From the NCBI RefSeq assembly GCF_001662075.1, contig NZ_LYPL01000008.1, positions 186,001 to 250,000 of the forward strand: DNA of 64,000 bases, given 5' to 3'. The first letter of the stretch is position 1. Every line of letters starts with the position of its first letter. A model generated the notes under the pieces. That model was not told the origin of the DNA. It was given only the letters and a program-made list of their open reading frames with translations, and ran no database searches. Origin of the DNA: Rhizobium bangladeshense. GTDB lineage: Bacteria; Pseudomonadota; Alphaproteobacteria; Rhizobiales; Rhizobiaceae. The translations under genes were made by a program, and so were the position numbers. Of this stretch, positions 36,169 to 45,636 are shown piece after piece.

Positions 36169-36772
36169 TTAGGTGACGGGCATCCGAGTGAGATCACGGG
36201 ACGAATTGTTTTCCGCTTACCCTTAAGCCAATAAACGACATCATAGCGTCCATTTCACTGGGAATGGTCCGCCTGTCGCTCAAGCGGATAACAAACCCAA
36301 CTCCTCTTTCGTCATGCTCGGGCTCGTCCCGAGCATCTGCCTTCGGTCGATAGGGCAGCAGATCCTCGGCACAAGGCGAGGATGACGGCGAGTCGAGAAC
36401 CAGGTTCGACGACAAGTGAGCCGGCGAAGCTTATCACACAGCGCGGTCTGGTGCTTATCCCGTGAGACGCGCGCGTTTTTGACGCCGGCGGCTGATGCCG
36501 GCGGCGGCCAAATCCTCCATATCCGCAAAAAGTTTCGACGCAAGACCAGCCGCCCTACTGCCTTCGCATAGGGTGACAGCGACGCAGGGAGAATGGTTCG
36601 CGGCCGCGATCCGGCGCATTCTCCTGCGCATCGGTGGCGACCGCCCGCGGCCGGGAGTTTCGCGCGGTGAGGACCCGTACCGATGAAGTCGCCTGCCTCG
36701 TCGAGGAGGCGATATCGGCAGCCATCTTCCAGTCAACAAAGGAAAACCTCGCAGAGGAGAAGGAGACTACCC
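36169..36772. other. Intergenic region with a palindromic repeat
   Basis: 604 bp. The left part holds the repeat unit described at 36310-36387. The right part (36470-36770) has scattered short frames without ribosome sites. An AGGAGA at about 36758-36763 serves the next gene. Confidence 0.5.
36310..36387. repeat. Double-hairpin intergenic repeat
   Basis: 78-bp element with outer arms CGTCATGCTCG and CGAGGATGACG (10 of 11 paired) and inner arms GAGCATCTGC and GCAGATCCTC (9 of 10). It looks like the dispersed CGTCAT...ATGACG palindromes common between genes in Rhizobiales. Located after the thiolase operon, where it may also stop transcription. Confidence 0.6.
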
Positions 36773-37537
36773 ATGAAGATCGTCATTATCGGCGGCACCG
36801 GCCTGATCGGCTCGAAGACCGTGGAGAGACTGCGCAAGAAGGGGCATGAGGTGCTGGCCGCCTCGCCGAATACAGGCGTCGACACGATTACCGGAAAGGG
36901 CGTGGCCGAAGCGCTGGCAGGCGCTCAAGTGGTGCTCGACCTTGCGAACTCGCCCTCCTTCGAGGACAAGGCCGTTCTCGAATTCTTCCAGACCTCGGGC
37001 CGCAACCTGCTGGAGGCAGGGGCTGCCGCCGGCGTGAAGCATCACATCGCGCTTTCGATCGTCGGCATGGAGCGCCTGCAGGGCAGCGGCTACATGCGCG
37101 CCAAGATGGCGCAGGAAGAGTTGATCAAGGGCTCCGGTATTCCCTATACGATCGTGCATTCCACCCAGTTCCACGAATTCATGGCTGGCATCGCCCAGTC
37201 GAACACGCTCGGCCAGACCGTGCATCTGTCGCCGGCCTATCTGCAGCCGATCGCTTCGGACGACGTCGCCGATGTCATGGCCGACGTGGCGCTTGCCGCA
37301 CCCGTCAATGGCACGCTCGACATCGGCGGGCCTGAGAAGATCCGCCTCACCGAGATCGTGACGCGCCTCTTCAAGGCGACGAACGACCCGCGCCAGGTGG
37401 TGACCGATCCGCACGCCCGCTATTTCGGCGTCGAACTCGAGGACGATTCGCTCGTGGCCGGCGCCAATGCGCGGCTCGGCCGGATTCGCTTCGAAGACTG
37501 GCTGCGCCAGCAGCCGCCCCAGAAAAAAAGCGCCTGA
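36773..37537 (+). CDS. NAD(P)-binding NmrA/atypical SDR protein
   Basis: Protein of 254 aa. Starts with the Rossmann motif IVIIGGTGLIGSKTVERL. It then follows the atypical SDR pattern with HHIALSIVGMERLQGSGYMRAKMAQEELIKGSG in pieces (about 86-118, including YxxxK-like YMRAK) and IPYTIVHSTQFHEF. Such proteins are NAD(P)H-dependent reductases or redox-sensing NmrA-like proteins. AGGAGA lies about 8 bp before ATG 36773. The secreted cupin follows by 37 bp. Confidence 0.82.
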   Translation: MKIVIIGGTGLIGSKTVERLRKKGHEVLAASPNTGVDTITGKGVAEALAGAQVVLDLANSPSFEDKAVLEFFQTSGRNLLEAGAAAGVKHHIALSIVGMERLQGSGYMRAKMAQEELIKGSGIPYTIVHSTQFHEFMAGIAQSNTLGQTVHLSPAYLQPIASDDVADVMADVALAAPVNGTLDIGGPEKIRLTEIVTRLFKATNDPRQVVTDPHARYFGVELEDDSLVAGANARLGRIRFEDWLRQQPPQKKSA

Positions 37538-37574
37538 CAGCAAGGCCGCGCCCTATGAACTGAGGAGACCAGAT

Positions 37575-37988
37575 ATGTTCAGGAAAATGACCTCGGCAAC
37601 GACCTTCGCCCTTGTGCTTGCCGCCGCCACCCAGCTTCACGCTGGAGGCGAGAAAGCGAAGGTAAGCGTCGTTTTCGACCAGAAGCTTCCCAATGTTCCC
37701 GGCAAAAGCATGAAGGGCGTGCTGGTGGAATATCAGCCCGGCGGCACGTCGCCCGGCCATACGCATCCGGATTCGGCCTTCATCTACGCCACCGTTCTCG
37801 AAGGTTCGATCCGCAGCGCGGTGAACGACGGCCCGACAAAGACCTATAAAGCAGGAGAAAGCTTCGCCGAATTCCCCGGCGATCACCACAGCGTCAGCGC
37901 CAACGCCAGCGCGACCGAGCCGGCAAAACTGCTTGCGGTCTTCGTGCTGGATACGAACGAGACGGAACTGACGATCGACGATAAATGA
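37575..37988 (+). CDS. Exported cupin-domain protein
   Basis: Protein of 137 aa with a signal peptide (SATTFALVLAAATQLHAGG, cleavage near residue 24) and a single cupin barrel: PGGTSPGHTHPDSAFIYATVLEGSIRS in pieces (His-x-His about 59-61, later Glu) and AGESFAEFPGDHHSVSAN (metal-binding His near 103). Periplasmic, role unknown. Probably co-transcribed with the NmrA-like gene; TGAGGAGA before the ATG. Confidence 0.8.
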   Translation: MFRKMTSATTFALVLAAATQLHAGGEKAKVSVVFDQKLPNVPGKSMKGVLVEYQPGGTSPGHTHPDSAFIYATVLEGSIRSAVNDGPTKTYKAGESFAEFPGDHHSVSANASATEPAKLLAVFVLDTNETELTIDDK

Positions 37989-37996
37989 CGTCACGC

Positions 37997-38023
37997 CCGA
38001 TGCCCGGCGCCGCCGGGCATCGG
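37997..38023. terminator. Bidirectional hairpin between convergent genes
   Basis: CCGATGCCCGG / CCGGGCATCGG, 11-bp perfect stem with CGCCG loop, exactly between the convergent cupin (ends 37988) and cystathionine gamma-synthase-like (ends 38037) genes. No T-run. Confidence 0.6.
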
Positions 38024-38036
38024 TTGCGCTGCCGAG

Positions 38037-39320
38037 TCAAACCGCCTGCAGCGCCAGTTCCAGGTCGGCGATAAGATCATCCGGATGCTCGATGCCGATC
38101 GACAGGCGGATCGTCGATTCCAGCACGCCGATGCGCTCACGTACATCCGCCGGCACCCCCGAATGCGTCATGGTCGCGGGGTGGCTCGCGAGCGACTCCG
38201 TGCCGCCGAGGCTGACGGCGAGCTTGAAGACCTGCAGCGCATTCAGGAATTTGAACGAGGCCGGCTGGCCGCCGCGGATATCGAAGGAGAAGGTCGAGCC
38301 GGCGCCGCTGCATTGCGCGGCGAAGGTGCGGCCGGACGGCGATTCCGCATCGTGGTAGGGGAGATAGTGGACCGTCTCGACCTTCGGGTGATCGCGCAGG
38401 AAATCGGCGACCGCGCGGGCATTGCTGTTTGCCCGCTCCATGCGCAGCTGCAATGTTTCCAGCGAACGGCCGAGCATCCAGCACGAATGCGGATCGAGCT
38501 GGGTGCCGATCGCGCCGCGCAGCGCCTTGACCTGCCTGACGACGGCCTTACGGCCGAGAACGGCGCCGGCGATGAGGTCGGAATGACCGCCGACATATTT
38601 TGTCAGTGAATAGAGCGAGATGTCGGCGCCGTGCTCGATCGGCCGCTGGAACACCGGCCCGAGTAGGGTGTTGTCGCAGACGATGATCGGCGTATGCCCC
38701 TGCTTTGCGCCGATCGCATCGGCAACGCGCCGGATCATCGCGACATCGACCAGGCTGTTGGTCGGATTGGCGGGCGTCTCGATCAGAACGACGGAGACGC
38801 GGCCCTTGGCCACCGCCTCGTCGGCCGCCTTCTGCACCGAATTTTCGCTGACACCATCGGCAAAGCCGACCGCGGCGACGCCGAAATTGAGGAAGGTCTT
38901 TGCCAGCAAGGTTTCCGTGCCGCCGTAAAGCGGCTGCGAATGCAGGATCGCATCGCCCGGCCGGACGAAGGCGAACAAGGTCGTGGCGATCGCCGCCATC
39001 CCTGAGGAAAACAGCGCGCCACTCTCCGTCTTCTCATAGACGGCGAGCCTGTCCTCGACGATCTCGCTGTTGGGATGATTGAAGCGCGAATAGACGAGGC
39101 CTGCCCCTTTGCCCGCCGGCGGCTCGCGCCGGCCCGAGACATAATCGAAGAAGTCCCGGCCATCCTCGGCAGAATTGAAGACGAAGGTGGAGGTCAGGAA
39201 TACCGGCGGCTTGACCGCCCCTTCCGATAACTCGGGGTCGTAGCCGTAGTTCAGCATCTGCGTTTCGGGATGCAGTGCATGGTTACCGATATGCGTTTTG
39301 GAAGGATGCGGGGCCGTCAT
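38037..39320 (-). CDS. Cystathionine gamma-synthase family PLP enzyme
   Basis: Protein of 427 aa of the Cys/Met metabolism PLP family. Visible are [20 protein letters not shown] (about 76-95), [19 protein letters not shown] (about 104-122), the Tyr in [32 protein letters not shown] (Asp binding the PLP ring) and the PLP Lys in [13 protein letters not shown] (about 235). The long N-terminus ([30 protein letters not shown] in parts) marks the rhizobial subgroup rather than MetB. Likely a gamma-synthase or lyase of sulfur amino acids; exact reaction not assignable. Confidence 0.85.
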   Translation of the reverse strand: MTAPHPSKTHIGNHALHPETQMLNYGYDPELSEGAVKPPVFLTSTFVFNSAEDGRDFFDYVSGRREPPAGKGAGLVYSRFNHPNSEIVEDRLAVYEKTESGALFSSGMAAIATTLFAFVRPGDAILHSQPLYGGTETLLAKTFLNFGVAAVGFADGVSENSVQKAADEAVAKGRVSVVLIETPANPTNSLVDVAMIRRVADAIGAKQGHTPIIVCDNTLLGPVFQRPIEHGADISLYSLTKYVGGHSDLIAGAVLGRKAVVRQVKALRGAIGTQLDPHSCWMLGRSLETLQLRMERANSNARAVADFLRDHPKVETVHYLPYHDAESPSGRTFAAQCSGAGSTFSFDIRGGQPASFKFLNALQVFKLAVSLGGTESLASHPATMTHSGVPADVRERIGVLESTIRLSIGIEHPDDLIADLELALQAV

Positions 39321-39406
39321 GATCGTCTCCTCTGTCGAACCTGCCGAAGCATAAAATACATCAAAACCGCATCGAAGCAGCGGGCATCAATGCCGCTCCT
39401 TAACGA

Positions 39407-40486
39407 TCAGCTCACGGTCTCGCCCAAAGTGTCCGCCACATAGGCCCCGCGCGCGCCCATCGGCAGCGGCTGCCCCGTCGTCGTGTCCTTGGCCGTCTGA
39501 TGCTCGAGCTCGGCGTTCAGTTCCGCACCGACGATGAGGATGACGACGGAAAGCCAGATCCAGATGAGGAAGCCGATCAACGCACCGAGCGTGCCGTATG
39601 TCGCGTTATAGTTGGCGAAATGCTCGAGGTAGAACGAGAAGCCGAGCGACATGACGGCCCAGGCAAGCGTCGTCAGAGCTGCGCCCCATGTCATCCACCG
39701 CACTCTGGCAGGCTCGCGGCTGGGGCCGAAGCGATAGACCAGCATGACCGCAACCACCACCACCAGCAGCAGCAGCGGCCATCTGAGAAGGAGCGCCATT
39801 TGCTCCTTGAACTGGTCGAGCCACAGAAAGGAGAGCACAAGCGGCATCACGCCGACGAGGGCAACCATGAGGACGGCGAAGACTATTGCGCATAAGGTGA
39901 AGCAGAAGCCGATCAGATTCAGTCTCACGAGGCTCCGTTTCTCATCCTCCTCATAGGCCACGTTCATCGCATCGAAGATCGCGAGCGTGCCGTTATGTGT
40001 GCTCCACAGCGCGATGGCGAGACCCACGAAGAAGGTGATTCCGAGCGTGCTCTCACGTCGCTCGATGAGCGCCTTCAGCTGGTCGGCGAGAAGATCGAAG
40101 GCCCCCGGCGGCAGGAGGACGACCAGTTCACGAAGATGTTCGGATATGGTGACCGGATCGGCAACCAGTCCATAGAGGGAAACGAGCGCCGCCAGCGCCG
40201 GAAATATCGCCAGCAGCAAATAGAAGGTCACGCCGGCGGCAATGAGCGTGACCCGGTCGTTCAGGATCTCGTGGAAGACCCGCCAGAACACGTCACGAAG
40301 ACCGCTGAGCGGAATGGCCTCCGGCGTCGCCGCGCTACGCCCATGATCGTCGCCGCCCCAGGCGGCATCGCTGGACAGGGCAACAGCACCGCGCTGCCTT
40401 GCCTGGAGGACAACAAACGCGCCGATCGCCGCGGCCATCACCGTCGCCGCGATCGAGAATCTCTTGAGGCGGAACGCATCTGCCAT
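39407..40486 (-). CDS. YihY/BrkB family inner-membrane protein
   Basis: Protein of 359 aa. One N-terminal helix, then the YihY core of about six helices (VTLIAAGVTFYLLLAIFPALAALVSLYG at about 77-105). It also has the conserved LWSTHNGTLAIFDAMNVAYEEDEKR region and GTLGALIGFLIWIWLSVVILIVGAELNAELE near 300-330, all broken here to short motifs. Once called ribonuclease BN, the family is now regarded as membrane proteins of unknown transport role. Alone between flanking gaps. Confidence 0.88.
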   Translation of the reverse strand: MADAFRLKRFSIAATVMAAAIGAFVVLQARQRGAVALSSDAAWGGDDHGRSAATPEAIPLSGLRDVFWRVFHEILNDRVTLIAAGVTFYLLLAIFPALAALVSLYGLVADPVTISEHLRELVVLLPPGAFDLLADQLKALIERRESTLGITFFVGLAIALWSTHNGTLAIFDAMNVAYEEDEKRSLVRLNLIGFCFTLCAIVFAVLMVALVGVMPLVLSFLWLDQFKEQMALLLRWPLLLLVVVVAVMLVYRFGPSREPARVRWMTWGAALTTLAWAVMSLGFSFYLEHFANYNATYGTLGALIGFLIWIWLSVVILIVGAELNAELEHQTAKDTTTGQPLPMGARGAYVADTLGETVS

Positions 40487-40937
40487 TACCCTATCCTCCG
40501 ATTTGCTGGTGGATAACGCCGATTGCCGCTAAAGGATGCAAGCCTTTGCTTTCCTGCGGAAATTCCTGGGGCAGGGGAGGGCTGACGCCCTAAAAAGACC
40601 AGACCCATTAGGGTTTGGCAAATTATAAGCCGCTGATTTTGTTGAAATCCTGCCGCATTACGGAAACAAAACCGGACTTTGGTTTCGTTACTGCTGTGTT
40701 TGGGTTATATCAACAGGAGCCAGAGTGTGGCGCCCTCAGGTCCTGAGAGGAGGAATTATGCCTCCGAAAACGCGGCCTGAGGCTGAATTCCGACAGGCGA
40801 AAAAGTCCCTAGACACATCAATAGCGCCGCCGGCGACGGCCAGCAATAGCCGCTCCTGTTATCCACGACATTCGGCTCCTCGAGCGGCGGGATGTGGCCT
40901 GCCGGACCGATACAGGAGAGGATCAGGCAGGAAATCC
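40487..40937. other. Intergenic region, possible small gene
   Basis: 451 bp upstream of the BrkB gene and downstream of the broken adenylate cyclase. It contains an inverted repeat around 40665-40692 (GAAAC...GTTTC). An excellent ribosome site GAGGAGG lies before ATG 40758, but the frame that follows is not protein-like after about 20 residues and runs into the antisense of the cyclase gene, so no gene is called. Confidence 0.4.
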
Positions 40938-42678
40938 TTATTCCGGGAGGCCGGCCTTGCGCAACGCCGACGCCAGCCCTTTCATGAGCTGCGGCCGCAC
41001 GACATCCATTCGCACGAAACCACCGATCGTCCAGTCCGGGGCAAGCTTCAGCAATCGCGCGGCGGCCGCTCGCGCAGCCTCCAAACGATCGAGATTGGCG
41101 TAGCTTGCCACCAGGCTAGCGTGGAGAATGCTGAAGCCCGGACTCACCTGAACGCCCAAGGCCGAGTATTTCACGGCATCCTCGAACCGCCCGGTAAACA
41201 GGCTGACCCATGCCAATGCGAGATAGGAATGATAGTTCATCGGATCGAGCGGACTGAGCCGAAGGGCCTTGAATGCGTGATCTCGGGACCGGTCATAGGT
41301 CTCGTTGAACATATGCACCATCGCACTCAGTCCGTAGGCGAGCGACGAATTGCTGTCCAGCATAAGCCCTGTCGAGTGCGTTGATCGAGCGCTCGTAGTC
41401 ATGGGTGATCGTGGCATGAACGAAGGCTCCGAGGCAGAGCGCCTGCGGATCGTCCGAGCCGGTGGCGAGCGCCGCATCGGCGTGGCTGAGCGCCGCGGCT
41501 CTGTCTCTGGGATCGAAGCCGCCGCGCAGGAAGCGCTGCTCGTATCCCCAGGCGGCATAACCGTGCGCGGCGGCATAGTTGGGATCAAGACGCAAAGCTT
41601 CGGCCAGTAGCCGCAATGCTTCGTTGGTGTCCGCGGGGGTATTGGCATAGCTGTGCGGCAATGCGCGAAGAAAAAAGTCATAAGCGTCCAGACTGTCAGG
41701 CCGCTTGCGGCGCGCCCGCTCTATCTCCGCACGCCTGATTGTCGGTTCGAGCGTCCCGACGATGCGCTCGGTCAACTGATCCTGCAAATCGAAAATGTCT
41801 TCGGCCGCACCTTCGAACTTGTCGGCCCAGATATAGGTGGCGCTCTTCCCCTCGATCAATTGCGCGCTGATGCGCACACGGCTTGCCGCCCGCCTGATGC
41901 TGCCTTCCAGCACGTAGCGGACGCCCAGTTCTCTGGCGATCTGCCTGACGTCGGTCGCCCCGTTTTTGTAGGCGAAGGTGGAATTTCGGGCGATGACGAA
42001 CAGGCTCGGAATCTTCGAGAGATTGGTGATGACATCCTCGACCAGCCCATCGGCAAAATACTCCTGCTCGGGATCACCGCTCATGTTCGCAAAGGCCAGC
42101 ACGGCTATCGACGGCTTGTTCGGCAGAGTAGGCGGCCTGGACAGCCGCTCTTTCGGGGAGGTCCCTTCCTGCACGAGGCGGTGAACCGCGATCGGTTCGG
42201 CGATGTTTTTGACCTGCTGCTCACCCATCGCCTCAAACCCGAAGGCTAGCGTCTTTTCGACCTCACGCGCGACTTTGCCGGAGATGCAGACACCGCCAGG
42301 ATCGGCGAGCTGCTGCAAACGCGCCGACACGTTGACGCCATCGCCATAACAGTCCTCGCCATCGACGATGATTTCGCCGAGATTGAGCCCTATTCTCAAT
42401 TCGAGCCGCTCGTTCTCCTTCACCTCGGCGTTGCGCCCTTTGAGCGCGCCCTGCAGCGACACCGCGCATTCGACGGCATCCACGACGCTGCCGAACTCGG
42501 CGAGCAACCCGTCGCCCATGAGCTTGAAGATGCGGCCGCGCCGCTTCGCGATTTCCGGCTCGATTAGTTCTTTTCGAATCCCGACGAGACGCTCGAACGT
42601 CCCGGTCTCGTCACGCTCCATCAGCGCCGAATATCCGACGACGTCAGCCGCAAGGATGGCCGCAAGCTTCCTCTCCAT
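40938..42678 (-). pseudogene. Class III adenylate/guanylate cyclase with TPR region, frameshifted
   Basis: ATG 42678 opens a class III cyclase domain (LAAILAADVVGYSALMERDE with metal Asp; GDGLLAEFGSVVDAVECA; NLGEIIVDGEDCYGDGVNVSARLQ), then a TolB-like N-terminal domain (PSIAVLAFANMSGDPEQEYFADG) and tetratricopeptide repeats. At 41361-41370 the frame breaks after NALDRA. The family match continues in another frame (LMLDSNSSLAYGLSAMV...) to TAA at 40938. A one-base insertion or two-base loss explains it. Cyclase and most of the TPR part are intact, so a truncated product of about 460 aa might still act. Confidence 0.8.
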
Positions 42679-42839
42679 GTGCCCCTCACAAGACGCCGTG
42701 CCAAACGTTAGCACATAAACAAGTGGCGACCTATAGACCACTACATCGACCTCCGGCGCGCCGACTTATGATGGCACAGCGAACCGAAACGTTGATCGGC
42801 GGCAGCGGTTGCACGAGACGGAGGGGCGCTGACCATCCG

Positions 42840-42855
42840 GTTGTCCGCGGACAAC
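42840..42855. promoter_or_regulatory. Perfect 16-bp palindrome, copy 1 (candidate distal parS)
   Basis: GTTGTCCGCGGACAAC, identical to the copy at 42918, centres 78 bp apart. Shares TTGTC-N-GC-N-GACAA with the site at 19352 between repA and repB. Located in a gene-free stretch (42679-43300). It could instead be the operator of an unidentified repressor. Confidence 0.5.
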
Positions 42856-42917
42856 AAGGACTGGGATGGCAGTTTGCCGGAGCAAAAGGGCCTGCCTATT
42901 GTGGCGGCAGCGGGATA

Positions 42918-42933
42918 GTTGTCCGCGGACAAC
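42918..42933. promoter_or_regulatory. Perfect 16-bp palindrome, copy 2 (candidate distal parS)
   Basis: Second identical GTTGTCCGCGGACAAC. No convincing gene or ribosome site lies between or immediately beside the two copies, which argues against a simple operator pair for a local gene. The remainder of 42679-43300 shows only shadow frames. Confidence 0.5.
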
Positions 42934-43300
42934 GCAGCACCGAACCGGCTGACATAGTCGCGCCCATGGAGCGCCTTGCGCCTGCGCAGTGTTGACGCAA
43001 CCCCCAGGCTTGAATTCGCCGTATTGCCTCACTACCTCGTAACGAACCGACGCGCCATACCCCTCCTAGGCTGCGTCGGCCCGATGGACAGCACTCCTCC
43101 TCCCATGCTGTCGATCACTATTGAAGCCCGGCGCCTTCTCCCGCACCGGGCTTCTACCCCTCCGAAAAGCACCAGCGCTTTCTCCACCCTTCGAACCCGC
43201 GGTTGGGCTTTGAGCGCCAGACCCTATACTCTCCGGCATCCCTCATCGAATGCCCGTCGGACATCGAACAGGGCCAACAGCGAAGCAAGCGAGATCGGAC

Positions 43301-43737
43301 ATGGAAGGACTTGCACAATGCCACTGCGGTCACTCCGCGCGAAGACCGCGGGCGATCCGCTGATGGTGAGCCTGTGCCACTGCCGCGATTGCCCGCGCAG
43401 GACTGGCGCGGTGGCGGGCAGCGACGCGATCTCTGAGAAAACGCAGGTGACGATTGAAGGTGAGCGGATGGTTTTCGTGCGCGACGCGGCGCAGGGGCGC
43501 ACCGTTCGGTTTCACTTCTGCCCGAATTGCGGGACATCCTTATACTGGGAAGGCGATTTCAACCGAACCTCTGCGTCGTGGCCGTCGGCGCCTTTGCGCA
43601 CCCGGCCTTTCCCCCGCCCTCGGTTTCCTTCTTCGGACAATTCGCACGAGTGGTTCCAGCTGTCTGACGACATCAAGCATGCACAGCGCGGATTGGTCTC
43701 ACCCGACCCGGATGATCATGAATCGGATGCCGGTTAG
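43301..43737 (+). pseudogene. GFA-family (formaldehyde-activating type) protein, decayed
   Basis: MEGLAQCHCG at 43301, then in another frame SLRAKTAGDPLMVSLCHCRDCPRRTG in parts, and FHFCPNCGTSLYWEGDFN carry the zinc cysteines of the GFA fold. The family sequence needs three frame changes: near 43332 (one base lost), near 43563 (one C lost, then LCVVAVGAFAHPAFPPPS) and near 43648 (back to HEWFQLSDDIKHAQRGLVSPD). A small zinc protein of about 140 aa, now inactive unless the sequence has errors. Confidence 0.8.
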
Positions 43738-43959
43738 CCCAAGTCTTATTTAGGTTCGCCGTTCGAAACACGTTCGGCGGCCAATAGGATCAATTGCCGA
43801 AGATCTTATTGTTCGTTTCCAGGGCAGATCATCTGTGATTTCATAATAGTCGCCGGGTCGGGCTATCCAAGGCCCCGATCGCAACGGCGATCCGGGCCCT
43901 TGCCGCGATGTAGCGGAAACCAAACGCCATGATTGCTTCCGCACCGCCTGACATGGCAA

Positions 43960-44574
43960 TCAAATCAACGTCTTATATTCATTCAAGGCAACGACAGAAC
44001 GGAGGTCGCCGGCGATGACGCGTGTGACATGGTTCAGGATCGCTGCCGCGCTCGCCTGCGCCGTTTTGGAAGTGACATCCAGATCCAGGGTAAGCTTATG
44101 TTTGGGATCGAGAACCCGCGCTTGTCTGCTTTTGTCTAGGGACGCGTGCACATCCGTTGACTTCAACCGCTCGCGGCGCGTGGGCGTTGAAACACGGCGC
44201 GCCAATTCTTCCTCATCGCAAAGCAATCTGACCGGCACCAGCAACGCCTCGCATTGTCGGGCGGCATCGAAGATCTGCTGAAACGTGCGAGCACTGCGCT
44301 CGTCACCGGCAATACCGGCATGCGTGAAAATGAAGTTCGCCGGAGAGGGCCGATAAGCGACAATAGCATCCAACACCGCCTGGCGCACCCGTGCCGTATA
44401 TTCCCACACCCCCGGTGGAAGAGGCGTTGTTCCATCGTGGTCCAGGAGACGCAGTATCGGATTGTTGAACCAGTGATTGTCGATGATTTTTGCAGGAAAG
44501 AGCGAGCTCAATTCAGTCGCAATCGTCAGTTTCCCGACGCCGGGGAAGCCCATCTGCAAAACGAAAACGCCCAT
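43960..44574 (-). CDS. P-loop kinase-like protein
   Basis: Protein of 204 aa starting MGVFVLQMGFPGVGKLTIATEL, with a Walker A GFPGVGKLT at about 9-17. DNHWFNNPILRLL and FIFTHAGIAGDE follow, then a lid-like RVSTPTRRERLKSTD with several Arg. It resembles small AAA_33/zeta-like or shikimate-kinase-like proteins that phosphorylate small molecules; substrate unknown. The longer upstream frame to 44673 lacks homology-like sequence, so ATG 44574 was chosen. A half palindrome GTTGTCCGC lies just upstream at 44593-44601. Confidence 0.65.
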   Translation of the reverse strand: MGVFVLQMGFPGVGKLTIATELSSLFPAKIIDNHWFNNPILRLLDHDGTTPLPPGVWEYTARVRQAVLDAIVAYRPSPANFIFTHAGIAGDERSARTFQQIFDAARQCEALLVPVRLLCDEEELARRVSTPTRRERLKSTDVHASLDKSRQARVLDPKHKLTLDLDVTSKTAQASAAAILNHVTRVIAGDLRSVVALNEYKTLI

Positions 44575-44682
44575 GACAGTGTCAGCTTTCCAGTTGTCCG
44601 CTGAGGATCCGCAGCATAGGTGATCTTTCATATGTCGCAACGCCCCGATCGGCGGCCACATGCATATGTTCACCGAGGCCCC

Positions 44683-45636
44683 TCACACCACCAGCGCGCC
44701 CTGCCTTTCAGCGACGGTCACCACCGCCCGCGTTCCGGCGTTGAACTCAAGGAAGTCCGCCTCGATTCCGTCGCTGAAGATCACGCCGTGTTCCGGCATT
44801 TCGGAGACGATGGTCAAAGACTGGTCCTGGGATACAAGGCCGGAGACGATGGTGGCGCCGGTGGTGCGGCTCGGGAAGGGTTCGCGGACGAAATAGCGCA
44901 GGTAATCCGCGTCCCAGGCGAAGGACATGTCGATCGTCCTGTCGGTAGGTTCGAGGCCGAGCGCGCTCGCGGCCCCGAGGCAGCCGGAATAGAGGCTTTT
45001 CAGCCAGCCGGTCGAGCCCATGCCTGTCGAGCCCATGCCTGTCGAGACGATGATGCCGCTGGAGGACTGGCGCTCCTCGCGCTCTTCGGCCTGCAGGACA
45101 TAGCGGGCCGAGACGTGGCTTTGCGGGCCGATGAAGAGGTCGTTGACCGCGTGGATGACGGCGCCGGTGTTCAGCGTCGCCTTGGCCATGCTGACGCGCT
45201 TGATCGGCCGCTTGTTCCTCAGCGCCTCGCCGATCACCCTCGGAAGGCTCTTCGGGTTAAAAGGGAGGAGCAGGCCGTCCCAGCGCATCGGATCCGGGTT
45301 AACGCCGAGCACCGGCTGGCCGTCGAGATATTTCAGCGTATTGGCGACCAGTCCGTCCTGGCCAAGCACGACGACGACATCGTCGGGGCCGAAGACGAAG
45401 TTCGGAAGGTAGCGGCGGTCGAGACGCTGCACGCGGGCGACGGCGCGCAGGCTGGCCTCCACCTCGGCGATCGCCGTTTCATAGCGCTTCTTCTCGGCGA
45501 GGTAATCGCTGAAATCGGCGCCGAGATGCTCGACATAGAACTGCGCCTGCTGCACCGTGTTGAACCGGGCGATGAGCTCGTCGAGCCGGGTCGGGCGGAC
45601 GACGAGGATGATCTTGCGTTCGTCAGTGGCCGGCAC
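44683..45636 (-). CDS. NAD kinase-like protein with a duplicated active-site loop
   Basis: Protein of 317 aa. FVFGPDDVVVVLGQDGLVANTLKYLDGQPVLGVNPDP (pieces, about 86-122) is the NAD kinase fold with GQDG in place of GGDG. NDLFIGPQSHVSARY and GIIVSTGMGSTG follow. The last motif corresponds to the STPTGSTAY loop and here contains a tandem copy (STGMGSTGMGSTGW, from a 15-bp repeat at 45011-45040). GTG 45636 overlaps the SPFH gene end by 14 bp. Probably a sugar or nucleotide kinase relative rather than housekeeping NadK. Confidence 0.72.
   Translation of the reverse strand: MPATDERKIILVVRPTRLDELIARFNTVQQAQFYVEHLGADFSDYLAEKKRYETAIAEVEASLRAVARVQRLDRRYLPNFVFGPDDVVVVLGQDGLVANTLKYLDGQPVLGVNPDPMRWDGLLLPFNPKSLPRVIGEALRNKRPIKRVSMAKATLNTGAVIHAVNDLFIGPQSHVSARYVLQAEEREERQSSSGIIVSTGMGSTGMGSTGWLKSLYSGCLGAASALGLEPTDRTIDMSFAWDADYLRYFVREPFPSRTTGATIVSGLVSQDQSLTIVSEMPEHGVIFSDGIEADFLEFNAGTRAVVTVAERQGALVV

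Noticed and set aside
40758-41384. Plus-strand frame with an excellent GAGGAGG ribosome site
   Set aside because: After about 20 residues the sequence loses protein character and runs antisense through the cyclase gene; kept only as a note in the intergenic entry.
44593-44601. GTTGTCCGC near the P-loop kinase gene as a parS copy
   Set aside because: Half-site without the GGACAAC arm.
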